A stretch of DNA of 64,000 nt from Enterococcus termitis (GCF_001730305.1 NZ_MIJY01000045.1:124001-188000), one strand, 5' to 3'. Positions 47,668 to 58,297 are shown, counted from the first letter of the stretch. Numbers and translations: made by a program. Notes: generated by a model from the letters alone, not told the origin.

Positions 47668-50313
47668 ATGACTGAAGAAAAAAATTTACCAACCAAATAT
47701 CAGCCGACTGAAATTGAACAAGGACGTTATCAAAAATGGCTGGATCAAGACTTGTTTAAACCAAGTGGGAATAAAGAAGCAAAACCTTATTCGATCGTTA
47801 TTCCACCGCCCAATGTCACTGGCAAACTTCATTTAGGTCATGCATGGGATACAACTTTACAAGACATGATCATCCGGCAAAAGCGAATGCAGGGATTTGA
47901 TACGTTGTGGTTGCCAGGAATGGATCACGCAGGGATAGCCACACAAGCAAAGGTTGAAGAAAAATTAGCAGAGCAAGGAATTTCCCGTTATGATTTAGGT
48001 CGTGAAAAATTTGTCGGACAGGTTTGGGATTGGAAAGAAGAGTACGCCTCTCATATCCGCGAACAATGGGCAAAAATGGGCTTGTCTTTAGATTACAGTC
48101 GTGAACGTTTTACATTAGATGAAGGCTTGTCTGAAGCTGTTCGCAAGGTTTTCGTTTCTCTTTACGAAAAAGATCTGATTTATCGTGGAGAATATATCAT
48201 CAACTGGGATCCTAAAGCGAAAACAGCCCTATCAGATATTGAAGTTATCCACAAAGATATCGAAGGCGCATTTTATCATATGAGTTATCCATTAACTGAT
48301 GGAACAGGCGTTGTAGAAATTGCAACAACACGTCCAGAGACTATGTTGGGGGATACAGCCATAGCAGTTCATCCAGAAGATGAGCGCTATCAAGCGTTGA
48401 TTGGTAAGACCGTTACGTTGCCATTAGTTGACAAGGAAATACCGATTATTGCGGATGAATATGTAGACATGGAATTTGGAACAGGCGTCGTAAAAATTAC
48501 GCCAGCACATGATCCGAATGACTTTGAGGTTGGTAATCGTCATGATCTACCTCGGGTAAATGTAATGAATGAAGATGGTTCTATGAACGAACTTGCTGGG
48601 AAATATGAAGGAATGGATCGTTTTGCAGCTCGTAAGATGATTGTTTCTGATTTAAAAGAATTAGGTCGTTTGATCAAAATCGAAACGATGAATCACAGCG
48701 TTGGGCATTCAGAGCGGACAGGTGTCGTAGTTGAGCCGAGATTATCTACACAATGGTTCGTTAAAATGGCGCCATTAGCTGAAAAAGCAATCGAAAATCA
48801 AAAAACAGACAATGCAGTTGAATTTTTCCCGCCGCGCTTTGACCAAACGTTCTTGCGCTGGATGGACAATGTTCATGATTGGGTTATTTCACGTCAATTA
48901 TGGTGGGGTCATCAAATTCCTGCATGGTACCATAAGGAAACTGGTGAAATGTATGTTGGGATGGAAGCACCAGAAGATGCTGAAAACTGGATTCAAGATG
49001 CTGATGTGTTGGATACATGGTTTAGTTCGGCATTATGGCCGTTTTCAACAATGGGTTGGCCGGATACAGATGCAGAAGATTATCAACGCTATTTCCCAAC
49101 AAGCACACTGATTACAGGGTATGACATCATTTTCTTCTGGGTAAGCCGCATGATCTTCCAAAGCTTGGAATTCACAGAACAGCGTCCATTTAAAAATGTC
49201 TTGATGCATGGGCTGATTCGTGCGGAAGATGGTCGCAAGATGAGTAAATCTTTAGGCAATGGGATCGATCCGATGGAAGTGATCGAAAAATATGGTGCTG
49301 ATGCATTACGCTGGTTCTTATCAAACGGTTCTGCACCTGGTCAAGATATGCGTTTCAGCTATGAAAAAATGGATGCAGCTTGGAATTTCATCAATAAAAT
49401 CTGGAATGCCAGCCGTTTTGTAATCATGAATATTGAAGGTATGGACTATGAAGATATCGACTTTAGCGGAGAAAAAACAGTTGCTGACCGCTGGATCTTA
49501 ACTCGCTTAAATGAAACTGTTGAAAAAGTTACAGATTTGTTTGATCGTTTTGAATTTGGTGAAGCCGGTCGTCAATTATACAATTTCATCTGGGATGACT
49601 TCTGTGATTGGTATATTGAAATGAGTAAAGAAATTTTATACGGTGAAAATGAAGCAGCTAAACAAACCACACGTAGCATTTTAGTCTATACATTAGATCA
49701 AATTCTACGTTTATTACACCCAATCATGCCGTTTGTGACAGAAGAAATCTGGGAAAATATTCCTCATCAAGGAGAGTCTTTAGTAATTGCTGAATATCCA
49801 GTGGTCCATGAAGAGTTTTCAGATGAAACTGCTGCACGTGGAATGGAAGTATTAAAAGAGCTGATTCGTGCGGTACGAAATATCCGAGCAGAAGTAAATA
49901 CACCTTTATCTAAACCAATTACGTTACTAATCAAAACGAATGATGAAGCAATCGATAAATTCTTGATCGAAAATACTAATTATATCGAACGTTTCTGTAA
50001 TCCAGAAGAACTAACGATTGCAAGTAATATCACTGCACCAGAATTAGCAATGTCTGCTGTCTTAACAGGAGCAGAGCTATATTTACCGCTGGCTGGTCTG
50101 ATCAATATTGAAGAAGAAATCGCTAGATTAGAAAAAGAATTAGATAAGTGGACACAAGAAGTAAAACGGGTACAAGGCAAATTAGCGAATGAACGATTTG
50201 TTGCCAATGCGCCAGAGGATGTTGTTCAAGCTGAGAAAGAAAAAGAGAAAGATTATTTAGAAAAACAAGTTGTGGTAAAAGAAAGAATTGCCCAATTACG
50301 AACAGTAGAATAA
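47668..50313 (+). CDS. valS: Valine-tRNA ligase
   Basis: An 881-residue class I synthetase. The HIGH-type motif is [14 protein letters not shown], the KMSKS motif is [12 protein letters not shown], and the editing domain lies between. A C-terminal coiled-coil tRNA arm (about 810-880, [15 protein letters not shown]) is present, as expected for ValRS. AGAAAGAAGGAA precedes the ATG. It is expressed from the T-box leader. Confidence 0.97.
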   Translation: MTEEKNLPTKYQPTEIEQGRYQKWLDQDLFKPSGNKEAKPYSIVIPPPNVTGKLHLGHAWDTTLQDMIIRQKRMQGFDTLWLPGMDHAGIATQAKVEEKLAEQGISRYDLGREKFVGQVWDWKEEYASHIREQWAKMGLSLDYSRERFTLDEGLSEAVRKVFVSLYEKDLIYRGEYIINWDPKAKTALSDIEVIHKDIEGAFYHMSYPLTDGTGVVEIATTRPETMLGDTAIAVHPEDERYQALIGKTVTLPLVDKEIPIIADEYVDMEFGTGVVKITPAHDPNDFEVGNRHDLPRVNVMNEDGSMNELAGKYEGMDRFAARKMIVSDLKELGRLIKIETMNHSVGHSERTGVVVEPRLSTQWFVKMAPLAEKAIENQKTDNAVEFFPPRFDQTFLRWMDNVHDWVISRQLWWGHQIPAWYHKETGEMYVGMEAPEDAENWIQDADVLDTWFSSALWPFSTMGWPDTDAEDYQRYFPTSTLITGYDIIFFWVSRMIFQSLEFTEQRPFKNVLMHGLIRAEDGRKMSKSLGNGIDPMEVIEKYGADALRWFLSNGSAPGQDMRFSYEKMDAAWNFINKIWNASRFVIMNIEGMDYEDIDFSGEKTVADRWILTRLNETVEKVTDLFDRFEFGEAGRQLYNFIWDDFCDWYIEMSKEILYGENEAAKQTTRSILVYTLDQILRLLHPIMPFVTEEIWENIPHQGESLVIAEYPVVHEEFSDETAARGMEVLKELIRAVRNIRAEVNTPLSKPITLLIKTNDEAIDKFLIENTNYIERFCNPEELTIASNITAPELAMSAVLTGAELYLPLAGLINIEEEIARLEKELDKWTQEVKRVQGKLANERFVANAPEDVVQAEKEKEKDYLEKQVVVKERIAQLRTVE

Positions 50314-50340
50314 AGTAAAATATACTAAGATAAACGTTTA

Positions 50341-50391
50341 GCTCCAAGAAATAAGCTGGAATTGCGGCTTATTTCTTGGAGCTGCTTTTTT
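50341..50391 (+). terminator. Terminator of valS
   Basis: GCTCCAAGAAATAAGC (50341-50356) pairs perfectly with 50367-50382, followed by a T run. Confidence 0.92.
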
Positions 50392-50400
50392 GCACCGTTT

Positions 50401-50994
50401 TTAACTGATCAAAAAGCGGTTGAAGAGAAATAATAGTACATAGCCATATGTTGCAACTGACCAGAATTTAAAAATCAATAAAATTTTCATATATTCTTTA
50501 AATGGTAACTCTGTTAAACCAGCAACTAGGCAGACTAAATCATCCGGAGCAAACGGAATCAACAATGTAACAATCATAAGTTTTTTGATGCCGTTTTTAG
50601 GACGGTCAACCATCTGTTCAAATTTCAAATAGCGTTTTTTAGATAAGATCAAGCGAACAAACGATTTTCCATAATAACGAGCTAACCAGTAAACAATCAT
50701 TTCTCCAATGATTAACCCAATATAACTGTAAAACAAACCATGAAGACTTCCAAACATCAGCATACCAACAACTGTAGAAATTCCACCAGGCAAAATTGGT
50801 ACAATGACTTGGAGAATCTGTAAAATAATGAAAATAACGATAGCATATTCACCAAATTGATCGATAAAAGCCTGCAGTGAATGAACCGAATGGAAAATCC
50901 CTTTGGAATAACCATAAATGATCAAACCTGTAAAACAAAGAACGCCTAAAATTGGCAATAGATAAATGATACGCTTTAAAATCGTTCCTTCCAT
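50401..50994 (-). CDS. TVP38/TMEM64 (VTT-domain) membrane protein
   Basis: A 197-residue polytopic protein of the SNARE-associated/VTT family, related to DedA proteins. The conserved core is PILPGGISTVVGMLMFG, then GEMIVYWLARYYGKSF and LLIPFAPDDLVCLVAGLT. Such proteins are linked to lipid or undecaprenyl-phosphate movement across the membrane, but this branch is not settled. It lies 20 bases downstream of the YfhO-like gene and is translated from a GGAGG site. Confidence 0.85.
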   Translation of the reverse strand: MEGTILKRIIYLLPILGVLCFTGLIIYGYSKGIFHSVHSLQAFIDQFGEYAIVIFIILQILQVIVPILPGGISTVVGMLMFGSLHGLFYSYIGLIIGEMIVYWLARYYGKSFVRLILSKKRYLKFEQMVDRPKNGIKKLMIVTLLIPFAPDDLVCLVAGLTELPFKEYMKILLIFKFWSVATYGYVLLFLFNRFLIS

Positions 50995-51014
50995 GGATGG
51001 AAATGCCTCCTGTA

Positions 51015-53582
51015 TTAAGCTAACTTACGTTTCAAAACTTTTTTGAATAGTTGATAAAAGAATACGCTAATCAACACAGAAAAGCTAATCAAAGCCCCTA
51101 TAAATAAGTTTTTTTGCTGATACTTCATACGTATATGATGCTCACCAGGTGCCAATTTGATTCCTGTAAAGTTGCCTAATATGCGGTTAGTTTTAACTTT
51201 TTTGCCATCGATGATTACTTGCCAATTTTTATCATAAGGGACAGATAAATATAATAAGGAAGGTCCGGCTTCGTTAACAGTGAGTGAACCAGTCAATACG
51301 CCAGAGGTTTGTCTAGTCATTTGGAGTGCTTGATTTTTTTTATACTTAATTAACGAGTCGAAGCGATGCTGCTCTAATGTTTTTAAATCGATCGTCTCTT
51401 TGGTCAACCTTTTTTTAGTTTCAATCTGTAATTGAACGACTTCATTCTTTTTGAAATAGCCTAAATTAAAAATTTGATTGGTCGCAATGTAGATAGATGG
51501 CTGAATTTCTTCACCATTGACCTTAAAAGAATTGACTTTTTCCCAGTTAAAGTCTGGAATGTATAAATGCAAGTCACCGCTAGACGTTGTTTTTGCGGTC
51601 AATGTGTAATTATTTTTCCCTTGAACCGACCAGGCCATTTTTTCAGTTTCTTGGAAATAGTTTTGTTGATTCGGTTGAATGGATTGCAAAATTGTTTCTT
51701 GATTATTTAAGGGCTGTTCTTTAGCCAAATCGATCGAGCTGAACGTTTCTGGAACTAAAAAGCCCAGTCCAATTGCTTCAGAATTTTTATAGACATGAGT
51801 AGATGGCTCTGTCGATATATTGTTTTGTCGAGCTTTTTCATCAGGTGTGATCTGGTATGCTACATTCAATAGTAAATTGATGACACTTGATTCGTCGACA
51901 TAGGCGATACGTCGATCATTTTTTTGATAAAGCCCTAGTTCCTGCAGCGTTTCTTGTGTTTTTGCTTCTAAGGTAGAGGTATAACTCGAAACGCCAGCAT
52001 AACCATAGAAGAGCGGATTATTATAGCCGTTATGTTTTTCTCGGTAGCCGGCAGTTTTAGAATTAACTGACTGTTTTATCCGGAACAAATCAGGCTGCTC
52101 ATTTTTTAAACCAGAGATAATATCGTTTTGGATTTTGGCTGTTTTAGCAAAGGCTTCTTGATTACCAAATGGAATATCTTTAAAACTAATCCAAAAATTG
52201 AAAACTAATTCTAGGCTGACAAGCAGACACATAGTTATGAAAAGGACATTTTTCTTTAGACCGTTCGTTTGTTGAAGTAAAATGATCAGTCCGTATAGTA
52301 GCCAAATACCAACCAAACTAATCAGGTAATAATGATCTGCAAGTAAAAAGGCTTTAGCCTCTGAAAATTTCAAAGAAATATATCCCATTATCAATAAGAA
52401 AGAGAAGATGCAAGGAACGACGAGCCTCAACTTGCTCCCTTGCTTCAATTCAAGAAAAGCTTCATATGCAAATTTTATGATCAAAAAACTAAAAATAAAG
52501 GTATTTCGATAAGGAAATCCTGCTGGACTTTGAAACATATGCCAGATCGTATTGACGACTTCCAACCAAAAACTCAGAAATATAAAACCGATCAAAGCTG
52601 CTGCTCCCAGCTTTTCCCTTTTCGGTATGCTACTAAGTTGGAAATAAGCGATGAAAAGCAAAACCATCAATAATCCTGAAAAGACTGTTGGTAAATGATC
52701 CAGCCGAGTAGCAAAATTAACATTACCTAATCCGAATTGAGAAAGTACTTCTAGTCCAAATTTTGGTTCAGGTAAAAAAGTTTGCCAGTCAAAATTAGTC
52801 TTATTGGTTAAAAGCATTCCTTCCACTGCTGGAATCAAGATAAAGCTCGTACTGATCCCAGTTAAAAAGGAAGTAAGGAAAAACAAACGTCCTTCTTTAA
52901 TAAAATGCCAAAACGATTTTTTTTCAGCTACAACGACTTTTTGATAATACCAATAAAGGCTATAACAAACCGCAAAAATACAAATCATGTAGCCCATATA
53001 ATAATTAGTTACAATAGAAATAAAAAGGGTAATAGAGTAGAGCCAATACTTTTTCTCACTCCATAAACGTTGTATTCCCAATAGAATCAGCGGAAGCAGA
53101 ATCAGTGCATCAAGCCACATGAAATTCAAACTATAAACAGTAACAAAGCCGCATAAACTATAAGACGTTGAAAACAGCAGGGTAGCTAAGGATGGCTGTC
53201 GGTACGTCTCTTTAAGATAATAAAACATAGAAGTTCCCATCAAAGAGATCTTCAATGTGATGATCAATAAAATGGCGATTGGAAGCTGATCATAAGAAAA
53301 TAACAAGACTAAAAAATTAAAAGGACTCAATAAATAATATGCGGTCAGTGGTAAAATCGTTCCACCGAGTGCATCAGAAAACGAATAAAGGGAATAAGAA
53401 TCTCCTTGGAAAAATTGTTTAAAGGCACTTAAAAATGGCATATACTGGGTACCTAAATCACTGACCAATAAGTTGTTGTTTCCAAAGGGGGCCAGACCTA
53501 GAATAGACCAAAGAATGATCAGCAATAAAAATGGAAGGAAAAAACTTCCGCAGATTAAAAAACTTTTTTTCATTTTCGACAT
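51015..53582 (-). CDS. YfhO-family membrane protein
   Basis: An 855-residue protein with many membrane helices over residues 1-480, a large extracellular domain (about 480-820) and a final helix with a KRKLA tail. The order, with a GT-C-like membrane half, matches YfhO, which in Firmicutes is implicated in glycosylating lipoteichoic acid or other surface polymers. The motif SDLGTQYMPF near residue 42 sits in the first loop, where GT-C enzymes hold their catalytic Asp. GAGGAG precedes the ATG. It forms an operon with the VTT gene. Confidence 0.87.
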   Translation of the reverse strand: MSKMKKSFLICGSFFLPFLLLIILWSILGLAPFGNNNLLVSDLGTQYMPFLSAFKQFFQGDSYSLYSFSDALGGTILPLTAYYLLSPFNFLVLLFSYDQLPIAILLIITLKISLMGTSMFYYLKETYRQPSLATLLFSTSYSLCGFVTVYSLNFMWLDALILLPLILLGIQRLWSEKKYWLYSITLFISIVTNYYMGYMICIFAVCYSLYWYYQKVVVAEKKSFWHFIKEGRLFFLTSFLTGISTSFILIPAVEGMLLTNKTNFDWQTFLPEPKFGLEVLSQFGLGNVNFATRLDHLPTVFSGLLMVLLFIAYFQLSSIPKREKLGAAALIGFIFLSFWLEVVNTIWHMFQSPAGFPYRNTFIFSFLIIKFAYEAFLELKQGSKLRLVVPCIFSFLLIMGYISLKFSEAKAFLLADHYYLISLVGIWLLYGLIILLQQTNGLKKNVLFITMCLLVSLELVFNFWISFKDIPFGNQEAFAKTAKIQNDIISGLKNEQPDLFRIKQSVNSKTAGYREKHNGYNNPLFYGYAGVSSYTSTLEAKTQETLQELGLYQKNDRRIAYVDESSVINLLLNVAYQITPDEKARQNNISTEPSTHVYKNSEAIGLGFLVPETFSSIDLAKEQPLNNQETILQSIQPNQQNYFQETEKMAWSVQGKNNYTLTAKTTSSGDLHLYIPDFNWEKVNSFKVNGEEIQPSIYIATNQIFNLGYFKKNEVVQLQIETKKRLTKETIDLKTLEQHRFDSLIKYKKNQALQMTRQTSGVLTGSLTVNEAGPSLLYLSVPYDKNWQVIIDGKKVKTNRILGNFTGIKLAPGEHHIRMKYQQKNLFIGALISFSVLISVFFYQLFKKVLKRKLA

Positions 53583-53939
53583 GGGTTATACTGCTCCTCT
53601 ATACTAATGATTTGTCGTTACTATAGGATAAAGGTTCAATCAATCTAAAAAAATCAAACGAACTACCAGCAACAAGAAATGATTCTGTGACAAGACTATA
53701 AAGAATAAGTCTAGCATGAAAAACAATAACGATGCAACGTATTACTGTTTACTTCATACATATAGTCTTGCTTATTTTATCATAGCTGACGCTTTTTTGA
53801 TGGTAAGAGCCATTTTTTTACTCTTTCTTTATTAAATGTCTGTTGATTTGGACAGATTTGACCATTTCTATGATAAAAAACATTAATTAGTGAAAAGAAC
53901 GAAAGCTTTCGTTATAATAGATAGTGAGGAGCTGATAAC
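53583..53939. other. Divergent intergenic region between the YfhO-like gene and folC
   Basis: CAAGACTATA (about 53693) is repeated inverted as TATAGTCTTG (about 53760), 60 bases apart. Nearer folC, the palindrome ACGAAAGCTTTCGT (53899-53912) directly abuts TATAAT (53913-53918), so it covers the folC promoter. A ribosome binding site GTGAGGAG precedes folC. No gene was found. Confidence 0.5.
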
Positions 53940-55241
53940 ATGTCACTAACGATAGATGAGGCAATCGAATGGATCCACAGTAGACTGCCTTTTGGTTCTC
54001 GACCAGGGCTTGATCGAGTAGAAGCATTATTAAAACGAGTTGAAAACCCAGAAGAGAAAGTCCCGACGATTCACATTGCCGGTACTAATGGAAAAGGATC
54101 GACCGTTACGTACCTACGTTGTATGCTAGAAGAGCTAGGATTAAAGGTAGGCACGTTTACTTCTCCGTATATTGAGCATTTCAATGAACGAATCGCAATC
54201 AATGGTCATGGGATTGCCGATCATCGAATCATTCAATATGTTGAAAAATACCAGCCGATTATCAAGGAGATGGATCAAGAATCTTCCATCGCAGGAATCA
54301 CGGAATTTGAAACATTGACAGCGATGGCGCTTGATTATTTTTTAGATGAACAAGTGGATATTGCGATCGTAGAAGTCGGACTTGGCGGCTTATTAGATAG
54401 TACGAATGTTGTAAAACCAATGTTAACAGCGATTACGACAATTGGAAAAGACCACACTGAAATTTTAGGTGATACACTTGAAAAGATTGCTTTTCAAAAA
54501 GCAGGAATCATAAAAGAAAAGATTCCGGTGGTTACAGGAAATATTGAAGAAGAGGCTTTTGTTGTGATCGAAGCAGAAGCACGTAAAAAACACAGTCGGA
54601 TTTATCGATACAATCAAGAGTACAAGGCTGAGTATCTTCACCCAGATAAAAAATGGGGCGAGATATTTCATTTTTATGGCGATGCGGGGAAATTACCAAA
54701 CCTAAAAATTCCTTTATTGGGCCGACATCAAGTGGAAAATGCAGCAGTTGCGATTCAGCTATTTTATCTCTATTGTCAGTCACAGCAGATCAATTTTAAA
54801 GACCGTGATGTTTATCAGGGACTTACTCAAGCGCAATGGCCTGCCCGAATGGAAAAAATAAGTGATGAACCATTAATCATTTTAGATGGGGCACATAATG
54901 ATCATGCTGTGCGGCGTTTGGCCGAAAATTTAAAAAAAGAATTTGCGGGTCAACAGATCCACATTCTATTTTCTTCGCTTTCTACTAAAAACGTAGACCA
55001 GATGATCGGATTATTGAAAAAAGTACCGAATGTCCATTTATATTTGACTACGTTCGATTATCCTAGAGCAATAGATCTAACAAAAATGGAACACTTTGAA
55101 GACGAAAATACTGAGATCGTTTCATTATGGCAATTTGGTCTAGGAGAAATTTTAGAAAAAATGTCGTCAGATGATCTAATGCTTGTCACAGGTTCGCTGT
55201 ATTTTGTTTCCCAAGTTCGTGAACTACTATTAAACATATAA
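53940..55241 (+). CDS. folC: Folylpolyglutamate synthase / dihydrofolate synthase
   Basis: A 433-residue Mur-ligase-like enzyme that adds glutamate to folates. The P-loop is IAGTNGKGSTVTYL (about 45-58) and the second conserved block is GLGGLLDSTNVV; LDGAHNDHA begins the C-terminal domain. GAGGAGC lies before the ATG. The downstream HAD and radC genes run the same way; the folC-HAD-radC order is usual in related genomes. Confidence 0.95.
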   Translation: MSLTIDEAIEWIHSRLPFGSRPGLDRVEALLKRVENPEEKVPTIHIAGTNGKGSTVTYLRCMLEELGLKVGTFTSPYIEHFNERIAINGHGIADHRIIQYVEKYQPIIKEMDQESSIAGITEFETLTAMALDYFLDEQVDIAIVEVGLGGLLDSTNVVKPMLTAITTIGKDHTEILGDTLEKIAFQKAGIIKEKIPVVTGNIEEEAFVVIEAEARKKHSRIYRYNQEYKAEYLHPDKKWGEIFHFYGDAGKLPNLKIPLLGRHQVENAAVAIQLFYLYCQSQQINFKDRDVYQGLTQAQWPARMEKISDEPLIILDGAHNDHAVRRLAENLKKEFAGQQIHILFSSLSTKNVDQMIGLLKKVPNVHLYLTTFDYPRAIDLTKMEHFEDENTEIVSLWQFGLGEILEKMSSDDLMLVTGSLYFVSQVRELLLNI

Positions 55242-55300
55242 ATTAACGATGTGGAGTAGTAAAAGCTACATCCGCTGGACTTTCAAATTAGGAGGAAATG

Positions 55301-55960
55301 ATGAAAAAAACAGATGGTGTAATTTTTGATATGGACGGTTTGCTGTTTGATACTGAGCTGATTTATTATCAATCCACACAAAAAATTGCAGACGTAATGG
55401 ATTTTCCATACACAAAAGAGCTTTACTTAAAATTTTTAGGGGTATCGGATGAAGAGGTCCAGGCTAATTATCATCAAATCTTCAAAGAATTTGGTAAAGA
55501 ACGAGTAGATGAATTTATCCAGCGTTCCTATGCTGATACTATTGAAGTATTTGAGTCAGGTGAAGTCCCTTTAAAAGAAGGTGTTATAGAACTGCTTGAT
55601 TATCTTGATGAACAGGAGATACCAAGAGTAGTTGCTTCAAGTAATGTCCGTCCAGCAATTGAGCTTCTACTTGATGGGGCTGGAATTAAAAACCGTTTTT
55701 CCGGTATAGTTTCAGCAGAAGACGTTACTCGGGCTAAACCAGATCCCGAAATTTTCCAAAAGGCGTTAACTTTCCTAGGAACTGCAGCTGAAAGTACACT
55801 AATTTTTGAAGATTCATTTCATGGTGTAACAGCTGCAAAAGCAGCTGGAATACCAGTCATTATGGTTCCTGATCTGTTACAGCCAACCGAAGAAATTAGA
55901 GAAAAAACAATTGAAATATTTGATAGTTTAACTCAAGTTCCGGCTTATTTGAAAAAATAA
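55301..55960 (+). CDS. HAD-family hydrolase, beta-phosphoglucomutase-like
   Basis: A 219-residue HAD subfamily IA protein with motif I FDMDGLLFDTE, motif II VASSNVRP, motif III AKPDPEIFQKA and motif IV IFEDSFHGVTAAKAAG. Tandem ATG codons at 55298 and 55301 follow AGGAGG; the second is better spaced. It is a paralog of the gene at 34962. A sugar-phosphate or nucleotide substrate is likely. Confidence 0.88.
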   Translation: MKKTDGVIFDMDGLLFDTELIYYQSTQKIADVMDFPYTKELYLKFLGVSDEEVQANYHQIFKEFGKERVDEFIQRSYADTIEVFESGEVPLKEGVIELLDYLDEQEIPRVVASSNVRPAIELLLDGAGIKNRFSGIVSAEDVTRAKPDPEIFQKALTFLGTAAESTLIFEDSFHGVTAAKAAGIPVIMVPDLLQPTEEIREKTIEIFDSLTQVPAYLKK

Positions 55961-56013
55961 AATTATCACTTCTTTGCGTATCTTTTAATTAGGAACGTAA
56001 AAGGAGTGATTTT

Positions 56014-56715
56014 TTGATCAGAGAAGAAAAATTATTTATTAGAGAGATGCCGGAAGATTGTCTTCCACGAGAACGTTTAGAAATAGTCGGAGAAAAGGCA
56101 CTATCAAATCAAGAATTGCTGGCGATCTTATTAAGGACAGGTTCAAAAAGTACGAATGTGATGGAAGTTGCTTCAAAATTTTTGAATTATTTCCATCATC
56201 TTTATGAATTAAAGAATGCAACAGTAACAGAAATGATGGAGATCAAAGGCATCGGAAGAATCAAAGCCATTGAATTAAGAGCTGCGATTGAATTTGGCTA
56301 TCGAATCCAACAAAGCACACAAATGAAACTAGGAAGAGTATCCTCCAGCTATCAGATTGCACAAAATTTGATGTATGAATTACAAGACCTTCAACAAGAG
56401 CATCTTATTTGTTTATATCTAAATACCAAAAATGAAGTTATTAAACAAGAAACAGTTTTCAAAGGATCTTTAAATCAATCTGTTGCTCACCCGAGAGAAA
56501 TCTTCCGTTGTGCTGTAAAGTATTCTGCCGCACGATTGATACTCGCACACAACCATCCATCTGGTAATCCAACACCGTCGGAAAGTGATGTACATTTTAC
56601 TCAAAGAATGCAAGAATGTGGAAAAATGATGGGAATCGAAGTGCTTGATCACATCATCATCGGCGAACAAACTTACGTCAGTATGAGAGAAGAAAATTTT
56701 TTCGCTTCAGAGTAA
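56014..56715 (+). CDS. radC: RadC-family JAMM/MPN protein
   Basis: A 233-residue protein with an N-terminal helix-hairpin-helix (about 30-85, IKGIGRIKAIELRAAIEFG) and a C-terminal JAMM metalloprotease-like domain with HNHPSGNPTPSESD. Despite the name its role in repair is doubtful; its biochemical function is open. The start is TTG 56014, with AAAGGAG upstream. Confidence 0.94.
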   Translation: MIREEKLFIREMPEDCLPRERLEIVGEKALSNQELLAILLRTGSKSTNVMEVASKFLNYFHHLYELKNATVTEMMEIKGIGRIKAIELRAAIEFGYRIQQSTQMKLGRVSSSYQIAQNLMYELQDLQQEHLICLYLNTKNEVIKQETVFKGSLNQSVAHPREIFRCAVKYSAARLILAHNHPSGNPTPSESDVHFTQRMQECGKMMGIEVLDHIIIGEQTYVSMREENFFASE

Positions 56716-56724
56716 TTAGAATTC

Positions 56725-56753
56725 TTGCAAAAATAAGGCTTCGCATGTACAAT
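56725..56753 (+). promoter_or_regulatory. Promoter of the cold-shock gene
   Basis: TTGCAA (56725-56730), 17 bases, TACAAT (56748-56753). It leaves a leader of about 100 nt, the long untranslated leader typical of cold-inducible csp mRNAs. Confidence 0.65.
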
Positions 56754-56862
56754 GTATGTGTAATCTTGTTTGGGACAATATAGAAGTTTTAATTTTAAAA
56801 CCCTCTATCGTACACGGGCAATGTTACAATATTTAGTGCTTAAGCACGAGGAGGAACAAAGA

Positions 56863-57063
56863 ATGGAACAAGGAACAGTAAAATGGTTTAATGCAGAAAA
56901 AGGGTTTGGATTTATCTCTCGCGAAGATGGAAGCGATGTATTCGTACATTTCTCAGCTATCCAAGGAGACGGATTCAAAACTTTAGAAGAAGGTCAATCA
57001 GTAAGCTTCGACGTTGAAGATTCAGATCGTGGACCTCAAGCAGTTAACGTAGAAAAAAACTAA
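56863..57063 (+). CDS. Cold-shock protein (CspA family)
   Basis: A 66-residue single cold-shock domain that binds single-stranded nucleic acid. RNP1 is KGFGFI and RNP2 is VFVHF. The start at 56863 is fixed by GAGGAGG nearby and by the family length; the frame open back to 56770 is leader. A terminator follows. Confidence 0.96.
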   Translation: MEQGTVKWFNAEKGFGFISREDGSDVFVHFSAIQGDGFKTLEEGQSVSFDVEDSDRGPQAVNVEKN

Positions 57064-57076
57064 TTCATCCATTCCA

Positions 57077-57106
57077 AAACATCTGACAACAGTCGGATGT
57101 TTTTTT
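57077..57106 (+). terminator. Terminator of the cold-shock gene
   Basis: AAACATCTGAC pairs with GTCGGATGTTT (one G-T), followed by T. Confidence 0.85.
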
Positions 57107-57133
57107 GCTGTGAAACACTGCGATTGCTACGCA

Positions 57134-57411
57134 GAGCAGATGTTGAACAGTACTAGGCGAGCGAAGAGAGCGTAGTCACCATACTAGTGAAACACAAACA
57201 TGGATAAGAAGAAGAATCAGACAGGCGATGAAAAATAGGAAGAAAATAGAAGTACGGAGCAGATGTTGAACAGTACTAGGCGAGCGAAGAGAGCGTAGTC
57301 ACCATACTAGTGAAACACAAATATGGATAAGAAGAAGAATGAGACAGACGATGAAAAATAGAAAGAAAATAGAAGTACAGAGCAGATGTTAAATAGTACT
57401 AGGCGAGCGGA
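57134..57411. repeat. 123-base tandem direct repeat, about 2.3 copies
   Basis: Copies begin at 57134, 57257 and 57380; the third is cut after about 30 bases. The first two differ at only a few positions. Each copy contains TACTAGGCGAGCGAAGAGAG and a nearby inverted ACTAGT. No ORF with a start is conserved. It is non-coding, of unknown role. Confidence 0.8.
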
Positions 57412-57447
57412 AAATCCATCAAATCAATTTAAAGATTTCTGAACAAC

Positions 57448-57487
57448 AAAAAAGGCATCTGTGATTTAATATTCACTAGATACCTTT
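57448..57487 (-). terminator. Terminator of the 49-residue gene
   Basis: On the minus strand AAAGGTATCTAGTG pairs imperfectly with the complement of AAAGGCATCTGTG, followed by six T. Confidence 0.7.
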
Positions 57488-57531
57488 AGATCGTATTAGA
57501 ACTTGAATCGCTCATTTAGGTTGATAACTCC

Positions 57532-57681
57532 TTAAATAGATTTTTTCAATTCTTTTACTGCTTGTGTAATTGTGATACCATAAGCGACGTTTGCTTGGTT
57601 ATTAGCATCGATAGCCATAAACAAATTTCTCTTTGTATCAAGTGCTACACGGTATTTTAATACTTTATTACCAAATGTCAT
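57532..57681 (-). CDS. Small conserved-looking protein, 49 residues
   Basis: It opens MTFGNKVLKYRVALDTK and ends in KELKKSI. GAGAGGAGA precedes the ATG and a terminator follows, so it is a complete gene. It is soluble and basic-amphipathic, with no recognised domain. Its own promoter probably lies within 57700-57790, divergent from the stress-protein gene. Confidence 0.7.
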   Translation of the reverse strand: MTFGNKVLKYRVALDTKRNLFMAIDANNQANVAYGITITQAVKELKKSI

Positions 57682-57790
57682 AGTTGATTCTCCTCTCGTA
57701 TTTCTTTGAAAGGCAACGATATCTGATAACGAAATTCCACGATTACTATATCATGTTCGATCGAAAGTGTAAAGGGGAAAATATTATTTT

Positions 57791-57819
57791 TTGTTGAAAG
57801 CGCTTTTTAATAGTATACT
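57791..57819 (+). promoter_or_regulatory. Promoter with overlapping cre-like site before the stress-protein gene
   Basis: TTGTTG (57791-57796), 17 bases, TATACT (57814-57819). TTGAAAGCGCTTTTT at 57794-57808 fits the cre consensus with one mismatch and overlaps the -35, so CcpA could repress it. Confidence 0.5.
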
Positions 57820-57847
57820 ATAGGTACAACCAAAGGAGGTTTTTATC

Positions 57848-58297
57848 ATGGGTGAGTCGTATAAGAACATTTTAGTTGCTGTAGACGGGTCTGATCAGGC
57901 GGAAAAAGCGTTTGAAGAAGCAATCAAAATTGCTAAACGAAATAATGCTGCGTTGCATGTTTTGTATGTCATCGAAGAAATGGGTAATTATTTTGGCGAA
58001 TTAACGATGTCAATGGGAACGATGATGGAAGAACTTCGAGCACGAGAAGAAGAGGAAATGAAAAAAAGAAAAGCGCATGCTGTAGAATCTGGGCTAACTG
58101 AGGTATTTACTTATGTTATGTACGGATATCCTAAAACATTGATTGCTGATTTTTCTGAATCGGAGGAAGCAATTGACTTAATTGTCATTGGACGAACTGG
58201 ATTGAATGGTTTCCAACGAATGATGGTAGGCTCGACAACTTCTTATGTAGTCAATCATACAAAGGCAAACGTTCTGGTTGTTAATAAAGAAGTGTGA
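57848..58297 (+). CDS. Universal stress protein (UspA family)
   Basis: A 149-residue cytoplasmic nucleotide-binding-fold protein. The opening is NILVAVDGSDQAEKAFEEA, and the ATP-binding motif G-2x-G-9x-G(S/T) appears as GRTGLNGFQRMMVGSTTSYV. AAAGGAGG precedes the ATG. It is monocistronic and shares a bidirectional terminator with rnjA. Confidence 0.94.
   Translation: MGESYKNILVAVDGSDQAEKAFEEAIKIAKRNNAALHVLYVIEEMGNYFGELTMSMGTMMEELRAREEEEMKKRKAHAVESGLTEVFTYVMYGYPKTLIADFSESEEAIDLIVIGRTGLNGFQRMMVGSTTSYVVNHTKANVLVVNKEV

Noticed and set aside
57134..57411. CRISPR array
   Set aside because: The repeats are contiguous with a 123-base period and no unique spacers, and no cas genes are present.
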